A DNA stretch of 20,550 nucleotides from an uncultured Burkholderiaceae bacterium (GCA_937871985.1 CALMPB010000387.1:1-20550); one strand, 5' to 3'; shown: positions 1 through 8,638, numbered from the stretch's first letter. Numbers and translations: made by a program. Notes: generated from the letters alone by a model not told the origin.

Positions 1-152
1 TCGGTTCGTATGAACTCGCTTTCAACATCTGCAAGGGGCTCTTGGTTGTTGGATGTGTGCTGTTTGCCATCCTGGGGCGCTATCGCTATCCGGCAGAGGC
101 ATTGATCGCTGAGACGATTACTCAACCCGAGCAGGGCGTGGCTAAGGCGTAA
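1..152 (+). CDS. MFS transporter, C-terminal end (partial)
   Basis: An open frame enters from the left edge and stops at TAA 150-152, giving about 49 residues. It begins GSYELAFNICKGLLVVGCV, a hydrophobic stretch like the last transmembrane helix of a 12-helix major facilitator transporter. A short basic turn (GRYRYP) and a polar cytoplasmic tail ending QGVAKA follow. This agrees with the end of an aromatic-acid or anion:cation symporter of the MFS, which would suit uptake of the substrate of the neighbouring oxygenases. Only the last helix is visible, so both the family call and the substrate are inference. The gene is convergent with Rieske oxygenase A. Confidence 0.55.
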   Translation, partial: GSYELAFNICKGLLVVGCVLFAILGRYRYPAEALIAETITQPEQGVAKA

Positions 153-204
153 GAATTGTAAGGCGCGATGCGAAAAGTGCTTCGCTCATTAACATAACGT
201 ACGG

Positions 205-235
205 GAGAAGCGGGCTGGTCGGGCGGCCCGCCTCG
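205..235. terminator. Possible hairpin between convergent genes
   Basis: GCGGGC (210-215) and GCCCGC (226-231) form a 6-bp GC-only stem around a 10-base loop, between the stop of the transporter gene and the stop of the minus-strand oxygenase. No T-run follows on either strand, so an intrinsic terminator is only a possibility. Confidence 0.25.
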
Positions 236-292
236 GAAATCAATCCCGGAAATAGGTTCTGCGCACCCTCGAGACACACCAAACGCGATGCA

Positions 293-1336
293 TCAAACCG
301 CAACACTCTTCCGAGAAACGCCGCCCTGTTCGTTTTCGATCAGCTTCGCCAACACTCGACGAACACGCACCGCCCCAGCATCGGGCGCCAATAAAATGGG
401 CTTTATAGCCAGAAGGTCGGGGCCATCCATGTTTTGTTGGACAGACTCGATCATCGGGTGATCTTGCTCATGGAAGCCAACTGCCTGCCAATGCCGGATT
501 TTTTCGTTTAACTCTTCGTTGTCCACCTCATAGTCGCGCGAGTTGGAATAGAAATAGTGAGTGGTAGTATCCGTTTCAGGAGTCACCATATGGCCGCTGA
601 GGTTGCGCTCGCCATTCTCGCGGGAAGTACCAGACAGCGTCGCGCCGCTATCTAGCACCATGACCCCCGGGGCATCCCACCGGATATCCCACCATTGGTC
701 ATAGAGGTCGGTTTTGCCGGCACGGTCGCCATACATGGCATTCCGGCTCCCGTTGGGTACCCATTGATTACTGTGCACACGATTCCCCTCTTGAAGAACT
801 GTGTTCGAGCCCTCGACAAAAGCAGCATCTTTAATAAAGCTGGCATGAACATACTGGCCATGACTTAGATCCATAAGGTTATCGGTCAGCAATTCATAAT
901 GCGCGTTCATGACCATGCTGCCAAGCATGGTCGCCCGTGAAGCATCCGCCAGGAAACTCATATCCGGAATGAGGGATGGATCGGCCAGCGACGGATCACC
1001 CATCCATATCCAGATGAGAGCGTGCTTGTCAACAACCGGATAGGTTTTGACCACTGCCGCTTTCGGAATGTGGTGATCGCCATGCGGATTATGAACGCAT
1101 TGCCCTTCAGCGTTGAATTGCAGCCCATGATAGCCGCATTGAATGATGTCGCCACAGCGGGTTCCCGAACTCAATGGCGCAAAGCGGTGAGGACATCGGT
1201 TTGCCATGGCACAGACATCACCGTTCTCTTTCCGGAACAGAAGGACGGGCTCATTCAAATAACGCTTTGCCACCAATTTTTGATCGATGTCCTGGCTCCA
1301 GGCCGCCACGTACCAAGTATTTCTTAAATATGCCAC
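293..1336 (-). CDS. Rieske non-haem iron aromatic oxygenase, VanA/DdmC-type (oxygenase A)
   Basis: The 347-residue product has the layout of vanillate O-demethylase or dicamba O-demethylase oxygenase subunits, which oxidise or O-demethylate aromatic acids in the cytoplasm with electrons from a separate reductase. The Rieske 2Fe-2S ligands are C48-x-H50 and C67-x2-H70. The mononuclear iron site is in NLMDLSHGQYVHA (H159, H164), with D292 as likely third ligand. I place the start at GTG 1336 because GGAGA lies six bases upstream and the product then begins MAYLRNTWYVAAW like its family. A longer frame from 1390 lacks these features. The gene is divergent from oxygenase B and has no reductase beside it on its own strand, so it probably uses the one at 2937. 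Substrate unknown; family call firm. Confidence 0.9.
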   Translation of the reverse strand: MAYLRNTWYVAAWSQDIDQKLVAKRYLNEPVLLFRKENGDVCAMANRCPHRFAPLSSGTRCGDIIQCGYHGLQFNAEGQCVHNPHGDHHIPKAAVVKTYPVVDKHALIWIWMGDPSLADPSLIPDMSFLADASRATMLGSMVMNAHYELLTDNLMDLSHGQYVHASFIKDAAFVEGSNTVLQEGNRVHSNQWVPNGSRNAMYGDRAGKTDLYDQWWDIRWDAPGVMVLDSGATLSGTSRENGERNLSGHMVTPETDTTTHYFYSNSRDYEVDNEELNEKIRHWQAVGFHEQDHPMIESVQQNMDGPDLLAIKPILLAPDAGAVRVRRVLAKLIENEQGGVSRKSVAV

Positions 1337-1857
1337 TTTCGTCTCCTGATTATGCCGGCCCGAAGGCCTTTGATTAATTGTTGCCAACACACTCTCCAGA
1401 CCCGTTTTTGACGGCGTCTTTATGTTGGGAATGCTAAGCCAATTTCAACAGTATAGCAATCAATAGTTAACAAAAAACCCAGATCAGAAAAAATTCTGAA
1501 AATATCCAAAACAGTTGAAAAACAATCAAAAAATGCCAAATTACTTGCGATTTTTATAAATAATTATCTGAATCCAGTCAAAAATCATCAGATTCTTAAG
1601 TATAAAACTCAGAAAATAATTAACAGCATAGAAACTAATTTATATGGATTTAACGAGCCAACTTTGATAAGATCATTCGAGCCGGCCACTCAGCGCGAGG
1701 AAACCCATGAAGCGCAGCCTTCCACATGCATGACGACGGCAAAAAAGGGGCGTCAATGAAACCCCGCTTTCACTCACAATACTTATGGAGATGAACTTGC
1801 CGGATACCCGGGGCTAGCAATGCCCATGAATGCTTTTCCTGGCAAGTCCTTAACACT
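1337..1857. promoter_or_regulatory. Divergent AT-rich promoter region between oxygenases A and B
   Basis: About 520 bases without a gene, strongly AT-rich from 1440 to 1680. On the minus strand TATACT (1455 down to 1450) is a good -10 for oxygenase A, inside CTATACTGT (1456-1448), which recurs before the gentisate dioxygenase at 5066. AACAGTATAGCAATCAAT (1447-1464) has an imperfect direct copy, AACAGCATAGAAACTAAT (1622-1639; 14 of 18 match). No clear -35 is seen, consistent with an activated promoter. No obvious Shine-Dalgarno precedes the plus-strand gene at 1858. Confidence 0.5.
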
Positions 1858-2940
1858 ATGTTTCCTTTAAATGCGTGGTACATCGCAGGCTGGGATCACC
1901 AAGTCGGGCGGCATTTGCTACAACGACAAATTTGCGGAAAACGCATTGTCTTGTATCGCCAACTTGATGGCGCTGCCGTTGCATTGGATGACGCCTGCTG
2001 GCACCGCTTGGTTCCTCTTTCCGCCGGCAAACTGAACGGCGACAATGTCGCATGCCCGTACCATGGGCTCGAATTCAACGGGGCCGGGCGCTGCGTTCAT
2101 ATGCCCTCTCAGGAAACCCTGAATCCCTCCGCATGCGTGCATAGCTATCCCGTCGTCGAGCGCCATCGTTTTATCTGGGTATGGCTAGGAGATCCACAAC
2201 AGGCCAATCCCGATGCAATTCCGAATCTTTTTCAAAACGACCACCCGGACTGGGCGGGAGACGGCGGCACGACCCACCTGGAATGCGACTACCGCCTGCT
2301 AATCGACAATCTCATGGATTTGACACACGAAACATTCGTGCATGCCAGCTCTATTGGAAATGCCGCAGTGGCCGAAGCGCCGTTCCGGGTTTCCCAAGAT
2401 GACGAAAAAGTCACCGTGACGCGCTGGATGGTAGATATAGACCCTCCCCCCTTCTTTCGCAAACAGCTGGCGGGCCACGCGAAGGTCGATCGATGGCAAA
2501 TCATCAACTTCCACGCTCCCAGCGCCGTAACCATCGACGTCGGCGTGGCGCCGACGGGAACCGGCGCCCCAGAGGGGGATCGTAGTAAAGGGGTCACAGG
2601 ATTCGTCATTCACGTTGCCAGCCCCGAAACGGAAAGCTCTTGCAATTATTATTGGGCCTTTTTGCGCAATTACGAACTCAGAAGCCAGCGCTTGACCACC
2701 GATTGGCGGGAAAGCGCAAGAACGATTTTCGGTGAGGACAAGCGCATTCTGGAACTACAGCAGAGAGCGATCCAGGAGAATCCCGGCCGAGAATTCTATC
2801 CGCTCAATATAGATGGGGGAGCCCTTCTGGCGCGGCGCCGAATAGACAAAATGATCAACGCCGAGAGGCCCCACGACAAAACTCAACGCAACGCACCTGG
2901 TGTCGTTCCTACCCACCCTCCCCTGAAGGCTGTGCAATGA
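1858..2940 (+). CDS. Rieske non-haem iron aromatic oxygenase, VanA-type (oxygenase B)
   Basis: A 360-residue oxygenase subunit of the vanillate-demethylase type. Rieske cluster ligands are C47-x-H49 and C66-x2-H69 (ACWHR...CPYHG). The catalytic iron site is DNLMDLTHETFVHA with H157 and H162, and D294 in GEDKRILE as likely third ligand. The stop codon overlaps the start of the reductase gene by four bases (ATGA), so the two are translationally coupled and very likely form one two-component monooxygenase. The start ATG 1858 gives the family-typical MFPLNAWYIAGW but lacks a good ribosome-binding site. Compared with oxygenase A, the central substrate-binding part differs clearly, suggesting a different substrate rather than a recent duplication. 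The substrate cannot be read from sequence; an alkoxy- or substituted benzoate leading to gentisate fits the neighbours. Confidence 0.9.
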   Translation: MFPLNAWYIAGWDHQVGRHLLQRQICGKRIVLYRQLDGAAVALDDACWHRLVPLSAGKLNGDNVACPYHGLEFNGAGRCVHMPSQETLNPSACVHSYPVVERHRFIWVWLGDPQQANPDAIPNLFQNDHPDWAGDGGTTHLECDYRLLIDNLMDLTHETFVHASSIGNAAVAEAPFRVSQDDEKVTVTRWMVDIDPPPFFRKQLAGHAKVDRWQIINFHAPSAVTIDVGVAPTGTGAPEGDRSKGVTGFVIHVASPETESSCNYYWAFLRNYELRSQRLTTDWRESARTIFGEDKRILELQQRAIQENPGREFYPLNIDGGALLARRRIDKMINAERPHDKTQRNAPGVVPTHPPLKAVQ

Positions 2941-3899
2941 AAAACTTGATTAATGTCGAGGTAGTCAGCACAAATGCCCTTTGCGCGGATGTATGCCAAA
3001 TAGAATTAGCAGCCACCGAAGCGGCATTGCCCCCATATGCTCCCGGCGACCATATCGAGCTTCATTTGCCGTTGGATGCCGAAGAACTCGTACGATGCTA
3101 TTCGCTGGTTGGCGCTTGGCATGAAGAAGGCATATATAAATTGGCCGTCCGTCGCACCGAGCCATCGCGTGGCGGATCGGCATTCATGCACACGCTAAAG
3201 CCCGGTGATCGCTTGCGCATTTCGCCCCCCATCAGCAATTTCCCACTCTCCTTCTCCAGCACCACTGCGCGAGTATTCCTGGCCGGTGGTATCGGCATAA
3301 CGCCCCTGATCGGCATGATTCAAACCTTAAGCGGTCAAGGACATAAGCCCGACCTGTATTATGCGGGCCGCAGCGAGGCGTCCATGCCTTTCGTAAGCGA
3401 GCTGCGGACGTTACTCGATTCGCGCTTGCATCTAGGCATCGACAACGAAGGCACATCCTTTGATCTGAAGAAAACCATCGCTAATTTGCCGATCAGTGCA
3501 GAGCTATACATGTGCGGCCCCGTCAGCATGCTGAATGCCGTCAAGACGATCTGGGCCGATTCCGGCAGGGATCCCACGGCCCTGCGATTCGAGACCTTCG
3601 CCAGCGGCGGAACATATCGAAACGAGGCCTTCAGCGTTACGGTGCCTCGCCTCAACATAACACTGGAAGTATCCGCAAACGAAACCCTTCTCGAGGCGCT
3701 TGAACGCTCGGGAGCCGAACCTCTATATAATTGCCGCAAAGGGGAATGTGGATTATGCGCCGTCGAGGTCATCGACGTGAAAGGCTCGATTGATCACCGA
3801 GATGTCTTCTTTAGCGACGATCAAAAGGCGGTCGGTAAAGCATTCTGCAGCTGTGTCTCAAGAGTTGCCGGCGGGAGTGTGAGCATCGACTTTCCTTGA
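2937..3899 (+). CDS. VanB-type oxygenase reductase (FMN/NAD(P)H/2Fe-2S)
   Basis: A 320-residue reductase that passes electrons from NAD(P)H through flavin to a plant-type 2Fe-2S centre and on to the Rieske oxygenase. Domain order is that of phthalate dioxygenase reductase and VanB: a flavin domain with RCYSL (residues 53-57), a nucleotide-binding domain with AGGIGITPLIGM (116-127) and MCGPVSML (192-199), and a C-terminal ferredoxin domain with C266, C271, C274 and C304 (C-x4-C-x2-C-x29-C). It begins inside the stop of oxygenase B, so the two are co-translated. It is the only reductase in the window although three Rieske oxygenases are present, so it may serve all three; that sharing is inference. 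Confidence 0.9.
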   Translation: MKNLINVEVVSTNALCADVCQIELAATEAALPPYAPGDHIELHLPLDAEELVRCYSLVGAWHEEGIYKLAVRRTEPSRGGSAFMHTLKPGDRLRISPPISNFPLSFSSTTARVFLAGGIGITPLIGMIQTLSGQGHKPDLYYAGRSEASMPFVSELRTLLDSRLHLGIDNEGTSFDLKKTIANLPISAELYMCGPVSMLNAVKTIWADSGRDPTALRFETFASGGTYRNEAFSVTVPRLNITLEVSANETLLEALERSGAEPLYNCRKGECGLCAVEVIDVKGSIDHRDVFFSDDQKAVGKAFCSCVSRVAGGSVSIDFP

Positions 3900-4038
3900 C
3901 AGCCGAAAACTTGAAGCCAAGCAGGCCTGAAGCAACCTAGCCTCCTTTTACTTTTAGCGCATACCCTCAAGCCTGAGCTGTATGGCAACGGGCCCGACCA
4001 AGCCGATTTCCGACGGCTCAACAAGACAGGAGCTATTT

Positions 4039-4608
4039 TTGAGTACTTCAGGCAGGAAGAACGCCCCAAGCCCCAAAGAAGATTCCGGCAAAGGATCCGC
4101 CGACCATCCCGCTACCGCCAAAAAAGCGAGTAATGCACCAAAAGCACACGCTCTGCAGGAGAACGTACTCCGAATTCGGCCTGGCTATTTGGTCCGCAGG
4201 CTCCAACAAGCTTCCGTCAGTATTTTCTCGCAAGAAATGGTGAAATTCGACCTGACCCCCGTGCAATACGGGGTGCTGGCCGTCATTGTCGACCAGCCAA
4301 ATATTGATCAAGTATCCGCAGCCGAGTTGGTGGGAGTCGACCGCACGACGATTGTCGGAGTCATTGACCGGCTTGCACGCAAGGGCCTGGCCACTCGATC
4401 GGTCTCTGTACACGACAAGCGCGCCAGGGTTCTAAATGCAACAACCGCTGGCATCAAGTTATTACGCACTGTCGAGAAATCATCCGAGGCCGTTCGGGTC
4501 AGACTTCTTGAGCCGCTGTCTGAAGCCGAGGCCGCTTTGTTTTGCGAGATGATGGAACGAGTCATCGACTACCATCATGCCAAAGGGGATGACACGCCGG
4601 TTAAATAG
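4039..4608 (+). CDS. MarR-family transcriptional regulator
   Basis: A winged-helix regulator of the MarR family, which usually binds a palindrome as a dimer and releases it on binding an aromatic ligand. The conserved core runs from about residue 44. The helix-turn-helix lies near residues 92-118 (SAAELVGVDRTTIVGVIDRL), followed by the wing with DKRARVLNATTAG (126-138). I prefer TTG 4039 as start because AGGAG (4028-4032) sits six bases upstream. An in-frame ATG at 3982 adds 19 residues but has no ribosome-binding site. The N-terminal 40 residues are a Lys/Ala/Pro-rich tail outside the usual fold. Placed between the reductase and the gentisate genes, it is the likely local regulator of both. 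The start choice is less certain than the family. Confidence 0.85.
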   Translation: MSTSGRKNAPSPKEDSGKGSADHPATAKKASNAPKAHALQENVLRIRPGYLVRRLQQASVSIFSQEMVKFDLTPVQYGVLAVIVDQPNIDQVSAAELVGVDRTTIVGVIDRLARKGLATRSVSVHDKRARVLNATTAGIKLLRTVEKSSEAVRVRLLEPLSEAEAALFCEMMERVIDYHHAKGDDTPVK

Positions 4609-4652
4609 CCGGCAGCCCCCTATTTTTGACAAGCCTTCACAGCAAGGCAGAC

Positions 4653-4688
4653 AGCACCGCCTTTTCGATATAGGCGGCGCTTTTTGTT
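4653..4688 (+). terminator. Intrinsic terminator after the MarR gene
   Basis: AGCACCGCC (4653-4661) pairs with GGCGGCGCT (4673-4681) with one internal mismatch, an 11-base loop, and the run TTTTGTTT follows. It lies 45 bases after the MarR stop and separates the oxygenase-reductase-regulator unit from the gentisate unit. Confidence 0.65.
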
Positions 4689-4764
4689 TGCCCACCCGCC
4701 TGGCCTTCACTGATTACGTATACCCCGCTCACTCCGAGTATGGCGGCACTGTGCCAGCACAACA

Positions 4765-5085
4765 CTTAAAATCAACAGTCTACTGTCTAATTTAAAGTGG
4801 TATTTATTCAATATCTATAGCCTTTCAATATCAAACAATTCATCAATCAATAATACTTAACCGCTCATAGAGAAGCCATCAGGATTCGAGATTCCAGCCA
4901 AAATAATTAAAATTATCATTTATAATCAATTAATTATATTTTAATACCCAATTGCATTTCCATAGCCAAAATTTCTTGCCACCCAGCGGCAAACCGTCAA
5001 CAGAAAGGCGCCAGATAAGATTTCTTGATTTTTTAAAATTTATGTGTAAACTGCAAATATAGTTTCTATACTGTCAATTAAAGTG
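4765..5085 (+). promoter_or_regulatory. Promoter/operator region of the gentisate operon
   Basis: AT-rich, non-coding stretch ahead of the dioxygenase gene. It holds a perfect small palindrome, ACAGT-CT-ACTGT (4775-4786), and two near-copies of one sequence: TACTGTCTAATTTAAAGTG (4781-4799) and TACTGTCAATTAAAGTG (5069-5085). The second overlaps a plausible -10, TATACT (5067-5072), inside CTATACTGT, a 9-mer also found inverted before oxygenase A. No good -35 is visible. This is a reasonable place for the MarR protein to bind; that assignment is inference. Confidence 0.5.
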
Positions 5086-5127
5086 AACATGCAAGCACCC
5101 TGCTTGCCCCCCCATCCAGAGGCTCTT

Positions 5128-6201
5128 ATGGAATTGAATCCTGTCACTCAAAGCATGGACGGGGACGAAAAAGCAGCGACATTGGATCGAGGCTTCTATC
5201 AGCAATTGCAAAACGCTCAACTTGCCCCGCTATGGGAAAGCCTGAAGGGGCTTGTTCCCTCTGAACCCAAGCCCAAGGCAATTCCATGGAAATGGGATTT
5301 CTCCGAAGTGCGCCGATATTTGATGCAGGCCGGAGAAATGATCACTGCGGAAGAAGCTGAGCGGCGCGTTCTGATTTTGAGCAACCCTGGCCTGGACGGC
5401 AAACTTCAGACCACCGACACGATTTATGCCGGTATCCAGCTTATTTTGCCGGGCGAGACCGCACCGCCGCACAGGCATTCCCAATCCGCACTGCGCTTTG
5501 TAATCGAAGGCCATTCGGCAACGACCACGGTCAATGGCGAATGCACCCAGATGTCGCCTGGCGACTTCATCATTACGCCCAGCATGACCTGGCATGAGCA
5601 CAGCGGGGGCGACGAACCGGTTATCTGGCTCGACGGCCTGGACGTTCCACTGTCTTCGTTCTTGCATACTGGCTTTCGCGAAGAAAGCACCGAAGGCCTG
5701 GCCCTTGTCGCTCGACCTACCGGGCAAACCGACGCGCTGTATGCCAGATCCATGTTGCCGCTACAGCCCATCGGAAAACCCCTGACATCGCCCATTTTCA
5801 ACTATCCCTATGAACGTTCCCGAGAGGCGCTGGAAAAGCTAAAGACTGGGCCGGTGGATCCCTGGCTGGGCATAGCGCTGCGGTATGTCAACCCGACAAA
5901 CGGCGACTGGGCCATGCCAACGATCGGCACCAGTTTGCGTTTATTGCCGGCCGGCTTTATTTCGAAGCCCTATCGCTCAACCGACGGCCTTGTAATGAGC
6001 GTTACCGAAGGCAGCATGACACTACGCTTTGCCAACACCACACTGAAGGCAAACCCCAAGGACGTCATCGCGATTCCCGGATGGGTCGACTATACGGTCG
6101 AAGCCCACAACGATACCGTCGTCTTTGCGTTTTCGGATCGGCCCGTCCATGAAAAGCTGGGCTTGTGGCGCGAAAGACGCTCAACAGCAACGCTTAAATA
6201 A
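5128..6201 (+). CDS. Gentisate 1,2-dioxygenase (cupin)
   Basis: Opens the ring of gentisate (2,5-dihydroxybenzoate) with O2 to give maleylpyruvate, in the cytoplasm, with Fe(II). The 357-residue protein has the bicupin form of this family. The N-terminal cupin shows PGETAPPHRHSQSALRFVIEG (iron-ligand candidates H115 and H117) and PSMTWHEHSGG (H156, H158). The second cupin spans about 270-345 and lacks the histidine cluster, as usual. I choose ATG 5128 because GAGG lies five bases upstream. Earlier GTG 5083 and ATG 5089 lie at or just after the transcription start expected from the -10 at 5067. Related 1-hydroxy-2-naphthoate and salicylate dioxygenases share the fold, so an altered substrate is possible, but the next gene supports gentisate. 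It is followed by the hydrolase after 28 bases. Confidence 0.85.
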   Translation: MELNPVTQSMDGDEKAATLDRGFYQQLQNAQLAPLWESLKGLVPSEPKPKAIPWKWDFSEVRRYLMQAGEMITAEEAERRVLILSNPGLDGKLQTTDTIYAGIQLILPGETAPPHRHSQSALRFVIEGHSATTTVNGECTQMSPGDFIITPSMTWHEHSGGDEPVIWLDGLDVPLSSFLHTGFREESTEGLALVARPTGQTDALYARSMLPLQPIGKPLTSPIFNYPYERSREALEKLKTGPVDPWLGIALRYVNPTNGDWAMPTIGTSLRLLPAGFISKPYRSTDGLVMSVTEGSMTLRFANTTLKANPKDVIAIPGWVDYTVEAHNDTVVFAFSDRPVHEKLGLWRERRSTATLK

Positions 6202-6229
6202 CACCTATCTTCTTTTTAGAGAATTCCCC

Positions 6230-7093
6230 ATGAAAATATGCCGATTCAATCATGATCGGGTAGGCATTGTCGTTGATGACGACGTGTACGACATCACCGA
6301 ACGTTTCAACCTTTCCACTCAATGGCCTGTTCCGCTTGGCGACATGGTCGTATCGCAGCTCAACACACTGCTCCCATCCCTGTCAGCCGAACTCCGTGCA
6401 GGGATGTTTGCCAAAACAGCCTTGAAGCAAGTCACACTTGAAAGCCCCGTAGCTAATCCTTCGAAGATTATCGGCGCCCCCATCAACTACCACGCCCATA
6501 TTCAAGAGGCCAATGCCGACCAAGCCATCAACCACGGCAAGACTTACACCTCTCTTGAACAATACGGCCTGTTCCTGAAATCGAATAGCTGCTTGATTGG
6601 CCCTTCCGACCAAGTGACGCTGCGCTTTCCCGAACGCCGCAACGATCACGAAGTGGAACTCGCCGTCGTGATCGGGCGACGCGGCAGCCACATCTCCGAG
6701 GATGAAGCCTTGGAATATGTACTCGGCTATTCAATAGGCCTGGACATGACCGTTCGGGGCCCTGAGTTCCCAGGGTTTCGCAAGTCGCCAGACACCTATG
6801 GCGTACTCGGCCCTTGGATAGTCACACGCGACGAAATAGACGCCCCCAACGCCCTGGATCTTTCATTGCATGTAAACGGCGAGAAAAAACAAGACTCGAA
6901 CACCGCCAAGCTGATTTTCAATGTGCAGCAGCTTATCGCCTACGCCAGCAAGTTCTATACCTTGTATCCAGGAGACGTAATCATGACGGGAACGCCTGAA
7001 GGGGTATCGACCGTGAAGGCCGGCGACGTCATGAGCGCCCACATAGAGCGTATCGGAGATATCACGATACCTATTGGCATCGAAAAAAACTAA
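6230..7093 (+). CDS. FAH-family acylpyruvate hydrolase (maleylpyruvate/fumarylpyruvate hydrolase)
   Basis: Hydrolyses the ring-cleavage product of gentisate to pyruvate and maleate or fumarate. The 287-residue product has the fumarylacetoacetase fold: a short N-terminal domain (MKICRFNHDRVGIV), then the catalytic domain with metal ligands E141 and E143 (HEVELAVVIG) and D172 (GLDMT), and the conserved LYPGDVIMTGTPEGV (245-259). The start ATG 6230 follows AGAGA at a fair distance and gives the family-typical N-terminus; a longer frame from 6125 reads into the dioxygenase gene in another frame and is unlikely. No maleylpyruvate isomerase gene is in the window, so the enzyme either acts on maleylpyruvate directly or relies on an isomerase elsewhere. 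The exact isomer specificity cannot be read from sequence. Confidence 0.8.
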   Translation: MKICRFNHDRVGIVVDDDVYDITERFNLSTQWPVPLGDMVVSQLNTLLPSLSAELRAGMFAKTALKQVTLESPVANPSKIIGAPINYHAHIQEANADQAINHGKTYTSLEQYGLFLKSNSCLIGPSDQVTLRFPERRNDHEVELAVVIGRRGSHISEDEALEYVLGYSIGLDMTVRGPEFPGFRKSPDTYGVLGPWIVTRDEIDAPNALDLSLHVNGEKKQDSNTAKLIFNVQQLIAYASKFYTLYPGDVIMTGTPEGVSTVKAGDVMSAHIERIGDITIPIGIEKN

Positions 7094-7149
7094 TCCAATC
7101 AGGCAGACAGACCCATCTGAATCATTAGCAGCAATAACAAGGAGACAAA

Positions 7150-8328
7150 ATGAAGCTTTCCATATTTTCCAGAAAACTGGCTGTCACGCTCAGCCTATCC
7201 ATGCTCTGTGCCTCGTCCTTCGCGGCGGATGGCCCGCCGATCAAAATCGGCATCGTTGCCCCCCTAAGCGGCGTATTTGCCAATATTGGCAAACAGGTAC
7301 AAGACGGCATTACGATCTACATGAAAGAGCACGGAGATACTGTCGCGGGCAGAAAGATAGAGGTTATTTATCGCGACAACGTTGGCCCCGATCCCGTGGC
7401 CGCCAAACGCTTGTCCCAGGAACTGGTGACGCGGGACAAGGTGGATATTCTGGGCGGGTATATCTTCACGCCAGATGCTTTTGCATCCGCCCCCATCGCG
7501 ACTGCCAGTAAAACTCCTATGTTCGTCATGTTGGCAGGCACCTCCAGCGTAACCACCAAATCGCCTTACATCATCCGCACTTCCTATACGATCCCTCAAA
7601 TGGCTCTCCCCCTGGGCCAATGGGCGGCAAAAAACGGTATCCATAAAGTCGTTACTCTCGTGGCCGACTACGCTCCGGGCCACGATGGCGAGAAATGGTT
7701 CAAGCAGGGTTACGAAAGCGCGGGTGGAAAGGTCATCGAATCAATCAGGGTTCCGCCCTTCAGTCACGACTTTTCGGCATACCTGAAACGGGTCAAGGAC
7801 GACAAACCCGACGCTGTGTTTGCGTTTGTTCCCGGAGGAGAACCCACAATTCTGTTCATGAAAAGCTATGACAGCAGCGGTCTTGCCAAAGAAGGGGTAC
7901 GAGTCATCGCAACCGAAGGCTGGGCGGATGACGAAACATTAAGTGCTGTGGGAGACGCCGCAATCGGCGTCATCTCGTCAGGGTTCTACACAACCGATTA
8001 CGACAGCGCGATGAACCGTAAATTCGTCAAAACCGCTCTCGAAGTCAGTGGTAACGTACCGCCCAATTACATTACTGTTGCCGCCTATGATGCCATGCAG
8101 GTCATTTACAAGGCAATCGAAAAGCTGCACGGCGCCATAGACGGCGACAAAATCATGCAGGCTTCAAAGGGAATGAAATTGGAAAGCCCACGCGGGGTGC
8201 TGCTTATCGACCCAGAAACCCGCGACGCCGTTCACGACGTCTATATACGTAAGGTCGAGCGCATCGATGGAAAACTCGTGAATCGGAATTTTGACAAGTT
8301 TCCGATGGTGGCGGATCCGGGCAAGTGA
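7150..8328 (+). CDS. ABC transporter periplasmic substrate-binding protein (LivK-like), first copy
   Basis: A 392-residue periplasmic binding protein of the branched-chain amino-acid type (Peripla_BP_6), a class often used for aromatic acids in betaproteobacteria. It has a signal peptide (MKLSIFSRKLAVTLSLSMLC, cleavage near SSFAAD), then IKIGIVAPLSGVFANIGKQV, the standard opening of the first lobe. GGAGA (7141-7145) stands four bases before ATG 7150, a strong ribosome-binding site. As the last gene of the gentisate unit, 56 bases after the hydrolase and just before a strong terminator, it probably helps import the aromatic substrate. No permease or ATPase genes accompany it, so it must pair with components elsewhere or be non-functional in transport. 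The ligand is unknown. Confidence 0.85.
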   Translation: MKLSIFSRKLAVTLSLSMLCASSFAADGPPIKIGIVAPLSGVFANIGKQVQDGITIYMKEHGDTVAGRKIEVIYRDNVGPDPVAAKRLSQELVTRDKVDILGGYIFTPDAFASAPIATASKTPMFVMLAGTSSVTTKSPYIIRTSYTIPQMALPLGQWAAKNGIHKVVTLVADYAPGHDGEKWFKQGYESAGGKVIESIRVPPFSHDFSAYLKRVKDDKPDAVFAFVPGGEPTILFMKSYDSSGLAKEGVRVIATEGWADDETLSAVGDAAIGVISSGFYTTDYDSAMNRKFVKTALEVSGNVPPNYITVAAYDAMQVIYKAIEKLHGAIDGDKIMQASKGMKLESPRGVLLIDPETRDAVHDVYIRKVERIDGKLVNRNFDKFPMVADPGK

Positions 8329-8340
8329 AATTGGCAAGAA

Positions 8341-8375
8341 AAAACCCGCATATCGTTTAAATATGCGGGTTTTGT
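8341..8375 (+). terminator. Strong intrinsic terminator of the gentisate operon
   Basis: AAAACCCGCATAT (8341-8353) and ATATGCGGGTTTT (8361-8373) are perfect 13-base inverted arms around a 7-base loop. The A/T ends make it work on both strands. It lies 12 bases after the stop of the first binding-protein gene and also faces the minus-strand unit ending at 8435. Confidence 0.9.
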
Positions 8376-8434
8376 GTGGTGCTAGGCAAAAAATGGCGCG
8401 AAATAAAGCGTAAGGTGGCACTGCTTGTAAGTTT

Positions 8435-8638
8435 CTAAGTCCACATGATTTTTGCAAGCATGAAAGAACCAGTATAGTTATAGGCCGTCGCTGCAAAATA
8501 GGCCTCAAGCATATATAGAAATCCATGTGCCAAATTTACGAAGCTCATGATGCCCAAGACCGGCACCAAGCCTACAACCAGCAGAAACAACACCACACCA
8601 TATTGCGCGCCGTTCAGTAACTCAGTAAGAATAAACAT
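8435..8638 (-). pseudogene. Truncated LivH-type ABC permease remnant
   Basis: The 67-residue frame from ATG 8638 matches only the N-terminus of branched-chain amino-acid ABC permeases: MFILTELLNGAQYGVVLFLL, then GIMSFVNLAHGFLYMLEAY. A whole LivH is about 290 residues. Likeness ends near TGSFMLA, and six unrelated residues follow before the stop. A glycine that the family keeps after the LAHG..YM.. segment is glutamate here (MLEAY) and a proline sits in the first helix (GLVPVLG), suggesting decay. It lies 114 bases downstream of the second binding-protein gene on the same strand, where an intact livH would be expected, so it is best read as what remains of a deleted permease operon. No good ribosome-binding site is seen. 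Confidence 0.7.

Noticed and set aside
3359..3772. A 137-codon minus-strand frame inside the reductase gene
   Set aside because: Antisense to a well-supported VanB-type gene; no ribosome-binding site or family likeness.
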